DNA from: Gemmataceae bacterium
Lineage (GTDB): Bacteria > Planctomycetota > Planctomycetia > Gemmatales > Gemmataceae
Length of the DNA stretch: 56,562 nucleotides
Reading direction: 5' to 3'
Assembly (NCBI GenBank): GCA_019694755.1
Contig: JAIBBI010000018.1
Location: forward strand, 1 to 56,562
How positions within the stretch are numbered: position 1 is the first letter of the stretch; every line of letters starts with the position of its first letter. Below the pieces are notes generated by a model. That model worked only from the letters and a program-made list of their open reading frames with translations. It did no database searches and had not been told where the DNA came from. Positions 27,032 to 36,231 of this stretch are shown here, piece by piece. The translations under genes and the position numbers were made by a program.

Positions 27032-27985
27032 ATGTCGAAGGTGGATGCCAGCGTCTCCAACCCAATCGGTCCAGATATCGTCACGGCGATATTCCGGGGG
27101 ATTGGTCAGGTCTTCTTCCAGGAAAACGCGATCACGGGCGGGCTATTCACGCTCGGCATCGCGCTGAGTTCGCCGGTCATGGCCCTCGGCCTCGTGATCG
27201 GATCGGCTCTCGGCACGGTCGTGGCCTGTTTTCTCGGGTTCGACCGCAAAGAGACGGCCGGAGGCATTTACGGATTCAACTCGGCCCTCGTCGGGATCGC
27301 GACATTCTTCTTCTTCCAGCCGGGCGTTGTCAGCATCTGCCTACTGATCGTGGGCAGTATCCTGGCGGCCCCGCTGACTCGACTGATGCGAAGTTCGGTC
27401 CCGTTCCCGACCTACACCTCACCGTTCATCCTGATCACCTGGTGCCTGTTTTTCCTCGGGCAGTCGTTGGGGGCGGCATCGACCGACCCGTCGGTCGGGC
27501 CGCTGGTCGCGAACGCCCCGACGGGGCACGTCTTCGAGTCGACCATGCATGGCGTCGGCCAGGTCATGTTTCAGGCCAGCATCTGGACCGGCATCCTGTT
27601 CCTCGTCGGCATCGGCATCAGCGATTGGCGGCACGCCGCGTGGGTCGCGGCCGGCGCGTACGTCGGAATGCTGGTGGCGGGATACCACCTCACCGGGGCG
27701 GCGAAGTCGCTCGACCCGGAACGCCTGATCGAGCGGAGCATGTTTACGAACATCTCGCTCGGGCTCTACGGCTATAACGCGACACTCGCGCCGGTCGCTT
27801 TGTTCCTCTGGCGGCGGAAACTGATACCGGCGATCCTCGGCATGCTGCTGACGGTTCCGCTGACGGAAATGGTGCCCTACCTGGGCCTCCCGGCCCTCAC
27901 TTTGCCGTTCGTGCTGGCCACCTGGCTGGTCCTCGCGTTCGGCTGGCTCGAGCAGAAGTACCTCGGCGACTCGCCCAGGTCTTGA
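27032..27985 (+). CDS. Urea channel/transporter, UT family (317 aa)
   Basis: This is an integral membrane protein of the UT (SLC14-like) urea channel family. The two halves of the internal repeat are visible as [19 protein letters not shown] with [13 protein letters not shown], and [17 protein letters not shown] with [15 protein letters not shown] strong AGGGAGG site precedes the ATG at 27032; the frame is open upstream to 26909 but that overlaps the previous gene. It should let urea cross the inner membrane to reach the cytoplasmic urease encoded directly downstream (31-nt gap to ureA). Confidence 0.92.
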   Translation: MSKVDASVSNPIGPDIVTAIFRGIGQVFFQENAITGGLFTLGIALSSPVMALGLVIGSALGTVVACFLGFDRKETAGGIYGFNSALVGIATFFFFQPGVVSICLLIVGSILAAPLTRLMRSSVPFPTYTSPFILITWCLFFLGQSLGAASTDPSVGPLVANAPTGHVFESTMHGVGQVMFQASIWTGILFLVGIGISDWRHAAWVAAGAYVGMLVAGYHLTGAAKSLDPERLIERSMFTNISLGLYGYNATLAPVALFLWRRKLIPAILGMLLTVPLTEMVPYLGLPALTLPFVLATWLVLAFGWLEQKYLGDSPRS

Positions 27986-28016
27986 ACGATTCCAACCCGG
28001 AAATGGAGCGACATCC

Positions 28017-28319
28017 ATGAACCTGTCTCCGCAGGAACGCGACAAACTGCTGATATTCACGGCCGCCCAGGTGGCGCGGGCCCGCAAGGATCGCGGCGTG
28101 AAGCTCAACGTGCCGGAAGCGACGGCACTGATCACAGCCGAGTTGATGGAAATGGCCCGCGACGGCAAAACCGTCGCCCACATCATGAGTGCGGGACGCG
28201 AGATCCTGAAGCGCAAGGACGTCATGGAAGGCGTGCCGGAGATGATCTCGATGATCCAGGTCGAGCCGACCTTCCCCGACGGCAGCAAGCTGGTCACCGT
28301 TCACGATCCGATCCAGTAA
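28017..28319 (+). CDS. ureA: Urease gamma subunit (100 aa)
   Basis: Full-length Ure[21 protein letters not shown] at the start, [20 protein letters not shown] in the middle and [19 protein letters not shown] near the end, at the standard length of 100 residues. It forms the cytoplasmic (UreABC)3 enzyme with the next two gene products, hydrolysing urea to ammonia and carbamate. A terminator-like hairpin follows immediately, before ureB. Confidence 0.97.
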   Translation: MNLSPQERDKLLIFTAAQVARARKDRGVKLNVPEATALITAELMEMARDGKTVAHIMSAGREILKRKDVMEGVPEMISMIQVEPTFPDGSKLVTVHDPIQ

Positions 28320-28324
28320 CCCCG

Positions 28325-28347
28325 GGCGCCGCAACGCGGCGCCTTTT
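28325..28347 (+). terminator. Intrinsic-terminator-like hairpin between ureA and ureB
   Basis: A perfect 8-bp GC stem (GGCGCCGC / GCGGCGCC, loop AAC) is followed by TTTT, 5 nt after the ureA stop. It could reduce read-through or protect the upstream mRNA end. ureB follows 16 nt later with its own GGGAGG site. Confidence 0.6.
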
Positions 28348-28363
28348 CCAGGGAGGCGAGACA

Positions 28364-28741
28364 ATGATTCCGGGCGAGTACATTTTCGACGGTCAGGACA
28401 TTGAACTCAACGCCGGTCGCCCCGTGGTGACGATCAGCGTGAACAACACCGGCGACCGACCGGTGCAGATCGGAGCCCACTACCACTTTTTCGAAGTCAA
28501 CAAGGCGCTGGTCTTCGACCGTGTGAAGGCCTACGGCATGCGGCTCGACCTTCCGAGCGGCACGGCCGCCCGCTTCGAGCCGGGCGAGGTGAAAGAGGTG
28601 AACCTGATTCCGTACGGCGGCCAGCGGGTCGTCTTCGGATTCAACGGTCTGGTCATGGGTCGCCTCGACGACCCGTACACCCGCGACGCCAGCATCAAGC
28701 GTTGCATGGATCAGAAGTACGGCCACAAGCCGTCGAAGTAA
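28364..28741 (+). CDS. ureB: Urease beta subunit (125 aa)
   Basis: UreB is recognised from [19 protein letters not shown], the core [19 protein letters not shown], and [18 protein letters not shown]. The length is normal for a separate beta subunit with a short C-terminal extension. It is non-catalytic and packs against UreC. A good GGGAGG ribosome site lies upstream, and 44 nt separate it from ureC. Confidence 0.97.
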   Translation: MIPGEYIFDGQDIELNAGRPVVTISVNNTGDRPVQIGAHYHFFEVNKALVFDRVKAYGMRLDLPSGTAARFEPGEVKEVNLIPYGGQRVVFGFNGLVMGRLDDPYTRDASIKRCMDQKYGHKPSK

Positions 28742-28785
28742 CCCTCACCGCCCCCACTACCCGGACACACGAAAGGCAGCCATCC

Positions 28786-30507
28786 ATGAGCGTGAAGATC
28801 GCGCGGAAAGCCTACGCGAAGAAATACGGGCCCACCAAAGGCGACCGCATCCGGCTCGCCGACACCGAACTCTTCATTGAGATCGAGCGGGACTACACCG
28901 AGTACGGCGAAGAGGCCATCTTCGGCGGCGGTAAGTCGATCCGCGACGGCCAGGCCCAGTGCCCGCTCCACGAGCCGATGAGCCCGGAGCACTGCGACCT
29001 CGTCATCACCAACGTGATCATCATCGATCACTGGGGCATCGTCAAAGGCGACATCGGCGTCCGCAAGGGCCGGATCGTCGCCGTCGGAAAGTCGGGCAAC
29101 CCGTTGACTCAGTGCGGCGTTGACCCCCGTCTCGTCATCGGGCCGAACACCGACGTGATCGCCGGCGAAAACCGCATCTGCGTCGCCGGCGGCATCGACA
29201 CCCACATTCACTTCATCTGCCCGCAGCAGATCGACGTGGCCATCGCCTCGGGAATCACCACCCTCATCGGCGGCGGCACCGGCTCCTCGACCGGCACCTG
29301 GGCCACAACCTGCTCGCCCGGCCCCTGGTACATCATGCGGATGCTCCAGGCCTTCGAGGCGCTGCCGATCAATGTCGGCATCATGGGCAAGGGTAACAGC
29401 AGCCTGCCGAAGCCCCTCCGCGACATGATTACGGCCGGCGCGTGCGCCCTGAAGCTCCACGAAGACTGGGGCACGACCCTCCAGTGCATTGACACCGCGC
29501 TGTCCGTCGCCGACGACATGGACATCCAGATCGCGATCCACACCGACACGCTGAACGAGTGCGGATTCATCGACGACACGATCGCCGCGATCGCCGGCCG
29601 GACCATTCACAGCTTCCACACCGAAGGCGCGGGCGGCGGCCATGCCCCGGACATCATGAAAATCGCGGGCCAGCCCAATGTGCTGCCCGCCAGTACCAAT
29701 CCGACCCGGCCGTTCACGGTCAACACCATCGATGAGCACCTCGACATGCTCATGGTGTGCCACCACCTCTCGCGGAACATCCCCGAAGACGTGGCCTTCG
29801 CCGAGAGCCGGATCCGGGCCGAGACCATTGGTGCGGAGGACGTGTTCCACGACCGCGGCATCATCAGCATCATGAGCTCCGACTCGCAGGCCATGGGCCG
29901 GATCGGCGAGGCCATCCTCCGGACCTGGCAGACCGCGCACAAGATGAAGGTGCAGTTCGGCCCGCTGGCGGGAGACAGCTCGCGGAACGACAACGAACGG
30001 GTCAAGCGGTACGTGGCCAAGTACACCATCAACCCGGCCATTGCCCACGGCATCGCCAATCACGTCGGCAGCATCGAGGGCGGCAAGCTGGCCGACCTCG
30101 TCCTCTACGACGCGAATCAGTTCGGCGTCAAGCCGTTCCTCATCGTCAAGGGCGGTATGATCGTGCAGGCCCAGATGGGTGATGCCAATGCCAGCATCGC
30201 GACCCCGCAGCCCGTTTACATGCGGCCGCAGTTCGCGTCCTACGGCGGGGCCCTCTCCGGTTCGTGCCTCTCCTTCGTGTCGAAGGCGGCCGTGCAGGCC
30301 GGCGTCGCGGCCGAGTACGGCCTGCAGCGCGAAGTCGTCGCGGTCGAAAACTGCCGGAAGATCGGCAAGAAGGACATGAAGCGAAACGAAGCCACCCCGG
30401 ACATCAAGATCAACGCAGACACCTACGAGGTCACGGTGGACGGGCAGAAGGTTCACAGCGAGCCGATGAAGGAACTGCCGATGACCCAGCGGTATTTCCT
30501 GTTCTAA
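28786..30507 (+). CDS. ureC: Urease alpha (catalytic) subunit (573 aa)
   Basis: A complete UreC. Nickel ligands by position are H140 and H142 (GGIDTHIHF), the carbamylated lysine K223 ([10 protein letters not shown]), H252 ([10 protein letters not shown]), H278 ([10 protein letters not shown]) and D366 ([10 protein letters not shown]). The active-site flap has the Cys-His pair C325/H326 (MVCHHLSRN). I start at the ATG at 28786 ([15 protein letters not shown]), preceded by GAAAGG; the frame is open to 28702 but that part lies in ureB. All catalytic residues are present, so the enzyme should be active once loaded with nickel by UreDFG. A strong terminator-like hairpin follows. Confidence 0.98.
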   Translation: MSVKIARKAYAKKYGPTKGDRIRLADTELFIEIERDYTEYGEEAIFGGGKSIRDGQAQCPLHEPMSPEHCDLVITNVIIIDHWGIVKGDIGVRKGRIVAVGKSGNPLTQCGVDPRLVIGPNTDVIAGENRICVAGGIDTHIHFICPQQIDVAIASGITTLIGGGTGSSTGTWATTCSPGPWYIMRMLQAFEALPINVGIMGKGNSSLPKPLRDMITAGACALKLHEDWGTTLQCIDTALSVADDMDIQIAIHTDTLNECGFIDDTIAAIAGRTIHSFHTEGAGGGHAPDIMKIAGQPNVLPASTNPTRPFTVNTIDEHLDMLMVCHHLSRNIPEDVAFAESRIRAETIGAEDVFHDRGIISIMSSDSQAMGRIGEAILRTWQTAHKMKVQFGPLAGDSSRNDNERVKRYVAKYTINPAIAHGIANHVGSIEGGKLADLVLYDANQFGVKPFLIVKGGMIVQAQMGDANASIATPQPVYMRPQFASYGGALSGSCLSFVSKAAVQAGVAAEYGLQREVVAVENCRKIGKKDMKRNEATPDIKINADTYEVTVDGQKVHSEPMKELPMTQRYFLF

Positions 30508-30517
30508 TCGTCACTCG

Positions 30518-30558
30518 TCGGATGGGAGGGCGGGCAGCCGTCCTCCCATCCGATTTTT
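30518..30558 (+). terminator. Strong intrinsic terminator between ureC and ureF
   Basis: A 12-bp perfect stem (TCGGATGGGAGG with CCTCCCATCCGA), extended by one G-T pair and an inner CGG/CCG, encloses a GCAG loop and is followed by five T residues (30554-30558). It begins 11 nt after the ureC stop. The ureF start is 12 nt beyond the T-run, with no clear ribosome site, so accessory gene expression probably depends on read-through or another promoter. Confidence 0.8.
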
Positions 30559-30569
30559 GTTTCGACACC

Positions 30570-31253
30570 ATGATGATCAACGTGCGACTTCTGCAGATCA
30601 CCGATTCGGCGCTCCCGATCGGCGGCTACATGCATTCGTGGGGTTTGGAGACGGCGATCGCCCGCCGGATCGTCCACGACCCAGAGACGCTCGAACGATT
30701 CACGGCCCGCTGGCTGACGACGTCGCTCGGACCGATGGAGGGCGTCTTCGCGGCATCCAGTTGTCGGGCCGCCCTAGCCGGTTCGATCGAAGACGTTCTG
30801 TCTATCAATGAGAAAGCGGAAGCGTCGATCGTCGCCTCAACCATCCGCGGCGCGAGCCGGGAGATGGGTGAGCAACTCGTCGCATTAGGATCGACCTGGG
30901 GCTGGAGCGCGGCCGGGCTCGCGCCCTATCTGTCAGGGCCGCAAGGGGAACACGGCTGGCACCACTGCGTCGCCTTCGGGTTGCTCGGGGCATTAGCGGG
31001 GGCCGACCCCCAGACCGTGGTCACTGCGTTTCTCCACCAGGCCGCCCTCGGCATGATCGGCGCGGGCGTCCGAGCCATCCCGGTCGGGCACACGCACGGG
31101 CAACAGGTGCTCGCCTACATTCACGACGAACTCCGCACGCTGGTCGACGGCATCAAGGACCGCGCCCCGGAATCGGCCGGCAGCGGCTGCCCCTTCTACG
31201 AGGTACTCTGCGATGAACAAACTCGCCTTTATGCTCGCATGTTCCGCTGCTGA
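30570..31253 (+). CDS. ureF: Urease accessory protein UreF (227 aa)
   Basis: UreF is recognised from [21 protein letters not shown] at the start (the conserved D-S-x-P-x-G-x-x-x-x-S-x-G-x-E) and [20 protein letters not shown] near the end. It forms the UreDFG chaperone complex that delivers nickel to UreC and gates GTP hydrolysis by UreG. The ATG at 30570 fits the family; a second ATG follows directly. The frame is open upstream through ureC and the terminator, which is not coding. Its last 41 nt overlap ureG in another frame. Confidence 0.93.
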   Translation: MMINVRLLQITDSALPIGGYMHSWGLETAIARRIVHDPETLERFTARWLTTSLGPMEGVFAASSCRAALAGSIEDVLSINEKAEASIVASTIRGASREMGEQLVALGSTWGWSAAGLAPYLSGPQGEHGWHHCVAFGLLGALAGADPQTVVTAFLHQAALGMIGAGVRAIPVGHTHGQQVLAYIHDELRTLVDGIKDRAPESAGSGCPFYEVLCDEQTRLYARMFRC

Positions 31254-32004
31254 AAGGCAGTATCACCATCTGGAGCGGAGCCCGGTCGCGGGCCGGGGAG
31301 CGTTGCTCGGGCCGGCGTTTCACAAAGACCACGATCATCCGTCCGGGTATGGCGGCCAGCCGGGCCCCGCGCGGTATGCCGGGCCGAAGCGCAAGGTGTT
31401 CACGCTCGGCGTGGCCGGCCCAGTCGGCTCCGGCAAGACCGCGATGGTCGAGATGCTCTGCAGGGAACTGTGGCCCGCGATCAACCTCGCCGTCATCACC
31501 AACGACATCTACACCCACGAAGATGCCGAGTTCCTCTCGCGCCGCGAGGTCATCCCGCTCGAGCGGATCGTCGGCGTGCAGACCGGTGGCTGCCCGCACA
31601 CGGCCATCCGGGACGACGCCAGCGCGAACCTGAGTGCAGTCGCCAACTTCCAGCGGCAGATTCCGGACCTCGAAATGGTCCTGGTCGAATCGGGCGGTGA
31701 CAACCTCACCGCGGTCTTCTCCCGCGAGTTGGCCGACCGTTTCATCTTCGTCATCGACGTGGCCGAGGGGGACAAGATTCCCCGCAAGGGAGGACCGGGG
31801 ATTTGCAACAGCGACCTGCTCGTCATCAACAAGACCGACCTCGCGCCGCACGTGGGGGCCGATCTGGAAGTCATGCGGCGGGACAGCCTGAAGATGCGGG
31901 GCGAGCGCCCGTTTCTGATGACCAGCCTCCGCCAGAAGGAGGGAATCGCGGAGGTGGTCCAGTGGGTCCGCGAGCAGTTGGCATCACACGCCAAGACCTC
32001 GTAA
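31213..32004 (+). CDS. ureG: Urease accessory GTPase UreG with His-containing N-terminal extension (263 aa)
   Basis: The GTPase core starts near residue 62: P-loop [13 protein letters not shown] (67-79), [14 protein letters not shown], the nickel-binding Cys-Pro-His in [11 protein letters not shown] (127-129), ESGGDNLTA and [13 protein letters not shown]. Compared with ordinary UreG (about 200-210 aa) there is an N-terminal extension of about 60 residues with HH at 18-19 and a cluster [13 protein letters not shown] at 36-48. GAGGT lies about 10 nt before the ATG, which supports this start although it overlaps ureF by 41 nt. The extension may act as a nickel store, as in HypB or UreE; that is inference. 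Confidence 0.93.
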   Translation: MNKLAFMLACSAAERQYHHLERSPVAGRGALLGPAFHKDHDHPSGYGGQPGPARYAGPKRKVFTLGVAGPVGSGKTAMVEMLCRELWPAINLAVITNDIYTHEDAEFLSRREVIPLERIVGVQTGGCPHTAIRDDASANLSAVANFQRQIPDLEMVLVESGGDNLTAVFSRELADRFIFVIDVAEGDKIPRKGGPGICNSDLLVINKTDLAPHVGADLEVMRRDSLKMRGERPFLMTSLRQKEGIAEVVQWVREQLASHAKTS

Positions 32005-32960
32005 CTCCTCCCGAATTCCAGTCGCTCCACCTGGCCGACCAGGTGGCCGGGCGGATCGGCGGTGCGGACATCGAACTCGTCCGCGTCGGCGAAGAAACCC
32101 GGCTCGGCGCGTGTTACCAGCAGATCCCCATGCGGATCATGCCGGCCTTTTCGTTCGATGACGAGCCGGCCGCGCTGCTCTACATGATCACGCTCACTAC
32201 CGGCCTGATGGACGGCGACGGCCATCGATTCCAGGTGAAGTCGCGGCCCGGCACCCGGGCCGTGCTCACGGGGCAATCAGCTTCGCGCGTCCACCCCGCG
32301 CCGGTCGCTTACTCTACCCAGCAGTGGGACGTGAACGTCGAGGACGACGCGATTCTCGTCGTGCTGCCGGGCCCGACCATTCCTTATGCCGGCAGCCGTT
32401 TCTACCAGCGGGCCCGCGTGCAACTCGCGCCGACCGGTCGCCTGATCTGGGGCGACATCTGGCACCCGGGCAGGTACGACCGTGGCGAACTCTCCGAACG
32501 GTTTCAGTTCAACCGGATCGTTCAGGACTTCGAAGCGCGGCGCGGCGACCGACTCGTCTATCGCGACCGCTTCTGCTGGAACGGGCCGTGGAACCCGAGC
32601 GACGTCGACTGGTATCTCGGCGGCCACCTGGCGACGGCGAGCCTGTTCGTGGCCGGCCCCCTGCCCGACGTGATGCCGGAACCGGTCGCCTCCGTGCGGC
32701 GGTCGGTGTTCCGTCTCGATACGGGCGAATCTTGTCTGCGCTGGTGCGGGTCGCCCCACGCCGTGACGGCCGACCTCGTGGCGGTCACTATGCGAGTCGC
32801 GGCCAGTTGGACGGGCGGGCCGGGCAGCCGGCCCTGGCTGATCAACTCTTCGGACCTGGCGCCGAATCACTGGTTTTCAATCCAGCCGGAAACGGACGAT
32901 GGCGGCACATCGAGTGCCGCCATCGCAAGTAAGATTCCGGCGATTCCACTTAAAACTTGA
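31962..32960 (+). CDS. ureD: Urease accessory protein UreD/UreH (332 aa)
   Basis: UreD features: [50 protein letters not shown], the conserved [19 protein letters not shown] and [18 protein letters not shown]. No ATG fits the family N-terminus. A GTG at 31962 is directly preceded by GGAGGTGG and gives [11 protein letters not shown]..., so I take it as the start, 43 nt inside ureG. UreD scaffolds UreF and UreG on the apo-urease. The last residues (about 305-332) are encoded across a perfect terminator-like hairpin, and the stop overlaps the end of the converging porin gene by 11 nt. Confidence 0.88.
   Translation: MGPRAVGITRQDLVTPPEFQSLHLADQVAGRIGGADIELVRVGEETRLGACYQQIPMRIMPAFSFDDEPAALLYMITLTTGLMDGDGHRFQVKSRPGTRAVLTGQSASRVHPAPVAYSTQQWDVNVEDDAILVVLPGPTIPYAGSRFYQRARVQLAPTGRLIWGDIWHPGRYDRGELSERFQFNRIVQDFEARRGDRLVYRDRFCWNGPWNPSDVDWYLGGHLATASLFVAGPLPDVMPEPVASVRRSVFRLDTGESCLRWCGSPHAVTADLVAVTMRVAASWTGGPGSRPWLINSSDLAPNHWFSIQPETDDGGTSSAAIASKIPAIPLKT
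32897..32925. terminator. Bidirectional terminator-like hairpin inside the ureD 3' end
   Basis: A perfect 12-bp inverted repeat (CGATGGCGGCAC / GTGCCGCCATCG, loop ATCGA) lies within the last 64 nt of ureD and just beyond the stop of the convergent porin gene. It could end transcription from both sides although neither side has a T-run. Confidence 0.6.
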
Positions 32961-34302
32961 GCAGAGCGCTGACGACGCCGGTGAGCTGACTGCGGTCGTT
33001 CGGGTTGCCACCCCCGCCGAACGCAGGCCGGTCGGCAAAGTCACCGCGGATTTCGGGCCGGACTTCGAGGAACTGGTTGGGGTGCCAGTTCAAACCGAAG
33101 GTCACTTCCGAATACTGGGCGTCGATACCGGTCCGCGTGCCGTCGGCGTCATTGAACCATTCCAGCCGCATCTGGGTGTCCCACGTCGGGTTCAGGTGAA
33201 GAATGCCGACGGTGTAGAGGCCGTACCACGCACCGGTGCCGACCGGTGTATTGGTATCCCAGCCCATGTTGGTCTGAATGATCTGGGTGAAGCACTCCGT
33301 CCAGTTCTGTTGCAACCGCAGTTCCACGATCGTAGCGAAGTCGCCGTTCATGCCGGGGGCGGCAAAGATCGCGTCCGGGCCACAGTGAAGTGACGCCGTC
33401 AGCCGGGTGCGCTTTTCGGCCGTCAGCCAGTAGTCAACCTGGCCGATGTAGCAGATCGAGTTGCTGCTCCGCTTCTCGAAAAACGTATTGGCCCCGAGCG
33501 TCATGCCGTTCCAGATGTCGAGCTGATCGGAGACGTGCAGGTTGGTCAGGAAGCCGGTGAACGCACCGTCCTGCGAGTAGAAGAACTGGTAATCGCTGGA
33601 ATAGAACGGGCGGTACGGGGCGAGGAAGCCGTTATAGCCGATGATGGTGTTCATCCGGCCGACCTTGATGTCCATACCCTTTTCGGTCAGGATCGGCAGG
33701 TGGGCCGAGATGTACAGGTCGCGGAAGTCCTGGCTGAACCGCGAATTGCCCGGAGGCGAATCGATGCCGCCGAGCGGTTGGCCAAGCGCGGCATCGGCAC
33801 CGGCGAAGTACCGGATGTTGAAGCCGATGTCGAATCGGTCCTGCTGGAGGGGCTTCTGAATCACGAGGCCGATCTGATTCAGCAGGAACTCGTTGCCGTA
33901 CCTGTTCTGACGTGGTTGGACCGACAGCAGGCCGCTACCCGACGACGAAGCAGTGTATCCACCTTCCAACCACCCGAAGGCCCGGATGCCGCTGTCGCCG
34001 AAGATGTACTTCAGGCCGAGGTTGTCCATGAGGAACCGAACCTGGTCGACCGGCGTCGCGCCAAATGTCGCGGGCGAAGCCGGGGAGGCGATATCTTCGG
34101 CCAACTCACCGGGCAGCGAGTGCGATTGCAGGCCCGACGCCGGTCCCATGGCGATGTCGTTGACGTTGGTCAGGTACAGCGGTTGTTCGGACCCGACAGG
34201 AGCCGGCGCCGGGGTCGGGAGGGCCCCGTTCTGGGCGAAGACGTTGATCGCACCGCCGAGTAACACCGCGAGGCTATTGCCAAACCGTTTGGACAGGAAC
34301 AT
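32950..34302 (-). CDS. BBP2/OmpL-like outer-membrane beta-barrel porin (450 aa)
   Basis: A signal peptide (NSLAVLLGGAINVFAQNG) precedes a barrel of the putative beta-barrel porin-2 family (GIRAFGWLEGGYTASSSGSG; LPILTEKGMDIKVGRMNTI; FYSSDYQFFYSQDGAFTGFL), and the protein ends in a phenylalanine ([11 protein letters not shown]) as outer-membrane barrels do. The ATG at 34302 has GAGGAG about 15 nt upstream; the frame is open to 34830 but that part is antisense to the bestrophin gene. Planctomycetes carry several such porins; the substrate is unknown. Its end overlaps ureD by 11 nt. Confidence 0.88.
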   Translation of the reverse strand: MFLSKRFGNSLAVLLGGAINVFAQNGALPTPAPAPVGSEQPLYLTNVNDIAMGPASGLQSHSLPGELAEDIASPASPATFGATPVDQVRFLMDNLGLKYIFGDSGIRAFGWLEGGYTASSSGSGLLSVQPRQNRYGNEFLLNQIGLVIQKPLQQDRFDIGFNIRYFAGADAALGQPLGGIDSPPGNSRFSQDFRDLYISAHLPILTEKGMDIKVGRMNTIIGYNGFLAPYRPFYSSDYQFFYSQDGAFTGFLTNLHVSDQLDIWNGMTLGANTFFEKRSSNSICYIGQVDYWLTAEKRTRLTASLHCGPDAIFAAPGMNGDFATIVELRLQQNWTECFTQIIQTNMGWDTNTPVGTGAWYGLYTVGILHLNPTWDTQMRLEWFNDADGTRTGIDAQYSEVTFGLNWHPNQFLEVRPEIRGDFADRPAFGGGGNPNDRSQLTGVVSALLKF

Positions 34303-34650
34303 ATTGGCCGAACTCCTCAACTGACGGGGGGGGCACCCGGAATCGGCGCATCCTTGCGCCGACGATGCGGTACCGGTGGGGTCGTGCTGACAGGATCGGC
34401 CGGACCGCCTGACGCGAATAAGCAGCGGGCACGGGAATGAACCGACCTGTCGATCGCCCGGTTCGAGTCGGATCACGTAGGTAATCTGGGTTGAGAATGC
34501 AGGCGCAACAATCGATGCCACTTGGAGCTTGAGTCGATTATTGAATTCTCTTGCAAGACGTCGTAGCCAATGATGGAGTATGCCGACCGCGTCGACTCTG
34601 CCAACAAGTGCAGGTCGAGCCCGAACCCGCAGGATACCGAGCAGCGGATC
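34303..34650. other. Divergent intergenic region with a 5'-UTR hairpin
   Basis: It separates the porin (minus) and bestrophin (plus) genes, so both promoters should lie here. A perfect 8-bp stem (TCGGCGCA / TGCGCCGA, loop TCCT, 34343-34362) lies about 40 nt upstream of the porin start, probably in its leader. I cannot point to a convincing promoter for either gene. In-frame ATGs at 34570 and 34573 are alternative, less likely starts for the bestrophin gene. Confidence 0.5.
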
Positions 34651-35583
34651 ATGAGTGTCCAGCCACGACTGGGATTCTGGCGCGAGTCGTTTGCCATTGA
34701 AGGGTCCGTGCTGCCGGTCGTTCTGACTCAGGTACTCATTTTCGGTTTGATCGCGCTGGCCATCTGCTTGCTGACCTGGTTCGTGGAATCCTGTTACTCG
34801 ACCCGACTGGGCCTCGAGGTCACGCCGCACGAGCTATCCGGAGCCGCGCTCGGCCTGCTGCTCGTGTTCCGCACCAACTCCGGGTACGACCGCTGGTGGG
34901 AAGCGCGGAAACTCTGGGGTGGATTCGTAGACCGGACTCGGAACTTCGTGATCGGCGCACTGGCGTACGGCCCACGCGATCCGGACTGGCAGAGGGAAGT
35001 CGTGCTCTGGACGGCCGCCTATCCTTACGTCGCCAAACACGCTCTGCGCCGCGAGAAGCTCGGCCCAAATGTCACGGCCCTGCTGGGCGTTCAGAATGCC
35101 CAACGAGTTGGCCAAGCCGAACACATGCCGGCATACGTCGCCCGTCATCTCGCTGACCTGCTCCGCGTCGCCTGCGAGCAGCACGGCATGGACAGGCGGG
35201 CCTTCCAGCAGGTCGACCGCGAAAGGGCACTCCTCATCGACAACTTCGGCGGTTGCGAGCGCATCCTGAACACGCCCCTGCCGCGCTCTTACTCAATCAA
35301 GATCCGGCAATTCATCATCCTGTTCCTGCTGACGCTGCCGCTCGCCCTGCTTCATCGGCTCAGCAACGACTGGCTCGTGCCGCTGATCACCATGTTCGTC
35401 GCTTATCCGCTGCTCGCCCTAGATCAACTCGGCGTCGAACTGGAGAACCCGTTCTCTACGGACAACCTCAGCCATTTGCCACTGGAAGGAATTGCCAACA
35501 CCATTGAAGGCAATGTCCTCGGCTTGCTGGCCTCCGAGTCTGCCCGTGCCAAATCAACGTCCCTTCCCAACACAACGGAATGA
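34651..35583 (+). CDS. Bestrophin-like (UPF0187) ion channel (310 aa)
   Basis: A bacterial bestrophin-family membrane protein. Conserved parts are GFWRESFAIEGSVLP (residues 7-21), LLVFRTNSGYDRWWEARKLW (about 70-89), LPRSYSIKIRQFIILFLL and the late VELENPFSTDNLSHLPLEGI. Bacterial members form pentameric ion channels in the inner membrane. Family members begin near this MSVQPRLGFW, so I chose 34651 although the frame extends 27 codons upstream. The VanZ-like gene follows 4 nt after the stop. Confidence 0.9.
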   Translation: MSVQPRLGFWRESFAIEGSVLPVVLTQVLIFGLIALAICLLTWFVESCYSTRLGLEVTPHELSGAALGLLLVFRTNSGYDRWWEARKLWGGFVDRTRNFVIGALAYGPRDPDWQREVVLWTAAYPYVAKHALRREKLGPNVTALLGVQNAQRVGQAEHMPAYVARHLADLLRVACEQHGMDRRAFQQVDRERALLIDNFGGCERILNTPLPRSYSIKIRQFIILFLLTLPLALLHRLSNDWLVPLITMFVAYPLLALDQLGVELENPFSTDNLSHLPLEGIANTIEGNVLGLLASESARAKSTSLPNTTE

Positions 35584-35587
35584 TCCT

Positions 35588-36022
35588 TTGAACGACGTTC
35601 ACCCCTGGGCCCCGAAGCCTCGCAGCAATTTGCGGACGATCCTGCCGTTTGCGGTGTTCCTGTTCTTCCTCGGCCTCTGGACGTGGGAATTACTGGCCGA
35701 GAAGCCCGTACCTGATTCCATCATGCGGCTCATCCCCGTCGCCTGGCGATTCTGGCTGGCCAAAGGGCTGCACGTCGGCGGCTATGCGTTCCTCACGGTG
35801 CTGGCCGCGTTTCTTCCCGTCAATCGGCTTTATTTCTGGCTTGTGATTGGCGGCCTCGTTGCGCACGGACTCGCTACCGAACTCGGCCAGACATTCGTCA
35901 ACGGCCGGACCGGCTCGTTCCGCGACGTACTGCTCGACTGGGCCGGCATCGGCCTGGGAGTCGCCGCCGTGCTGATTTTCGATCGGATTCGACAAGGCGG
36001 AAGCCGCAACCGTCGAATCTGA
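35588..36022 (+). CDS. VanZ-like membrane protein (144 aa)
   Basis: Four hydrophobic segments and the VanZ-family polar motifs (LAKGLHVGGYAFLTVL; HGLATELGQTFVNGRTGSFRDVLLDWAG) are present. No suitable ATG exists: the only ones in frame lie inside the bestrophin gene. A TTG at 35588 just after the bestrophin stop, with GGAA about 10 nt upstream, is the best start. VanZ proteins were named from glycopeptide resistance, but most homologs have unknown roles. Translation is probably coupled to the upstream channel gene. Confidence 0.75.
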   Translation: MNDVHPWAPKPRSNLRTILPFAVFLFFLGLWTWELLAEKPVPDSIMRLIPVAWRFWLAKGLHVGGYAFLTVLAAFLPVNRLYFWLVIGGLVAHGLATELGQTFVNGRTGSFRDVLLDWAGIGLGVAAVLIFDRIRQGGSRNRRI

Positions 36023-36231
36023 ATCGACCGTGCAACGTGGGGAACCGTTGCGGCCCCGAGTTTCCATTGGCCTCCGGCAATCATTGAGATCACCGCCTTG
36101 CCCCTTCACATTTGAAAGTAGTCGGGTTGTAGCGGCTGCGTAAGCGGGGAGTTATCACGCAGACAGTCACTTTCCACAGTCCGGCATGTACGATATTTGT
36201 GTTTTCCGGACTCCATTCGGGTAAGGCTCCC

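Noticed and set aside
28711-30456. A 581-codon minus-strand frame opposite ureC
   Set aside because: Antisense shadow; ureC on the plus strand has all catalytic residues.
32960-34302. Porin as part of the urease operon
   Set aside because: It is on the opposite strand, converges on ureD and has its own leader; a functional link to urea is unsupported.
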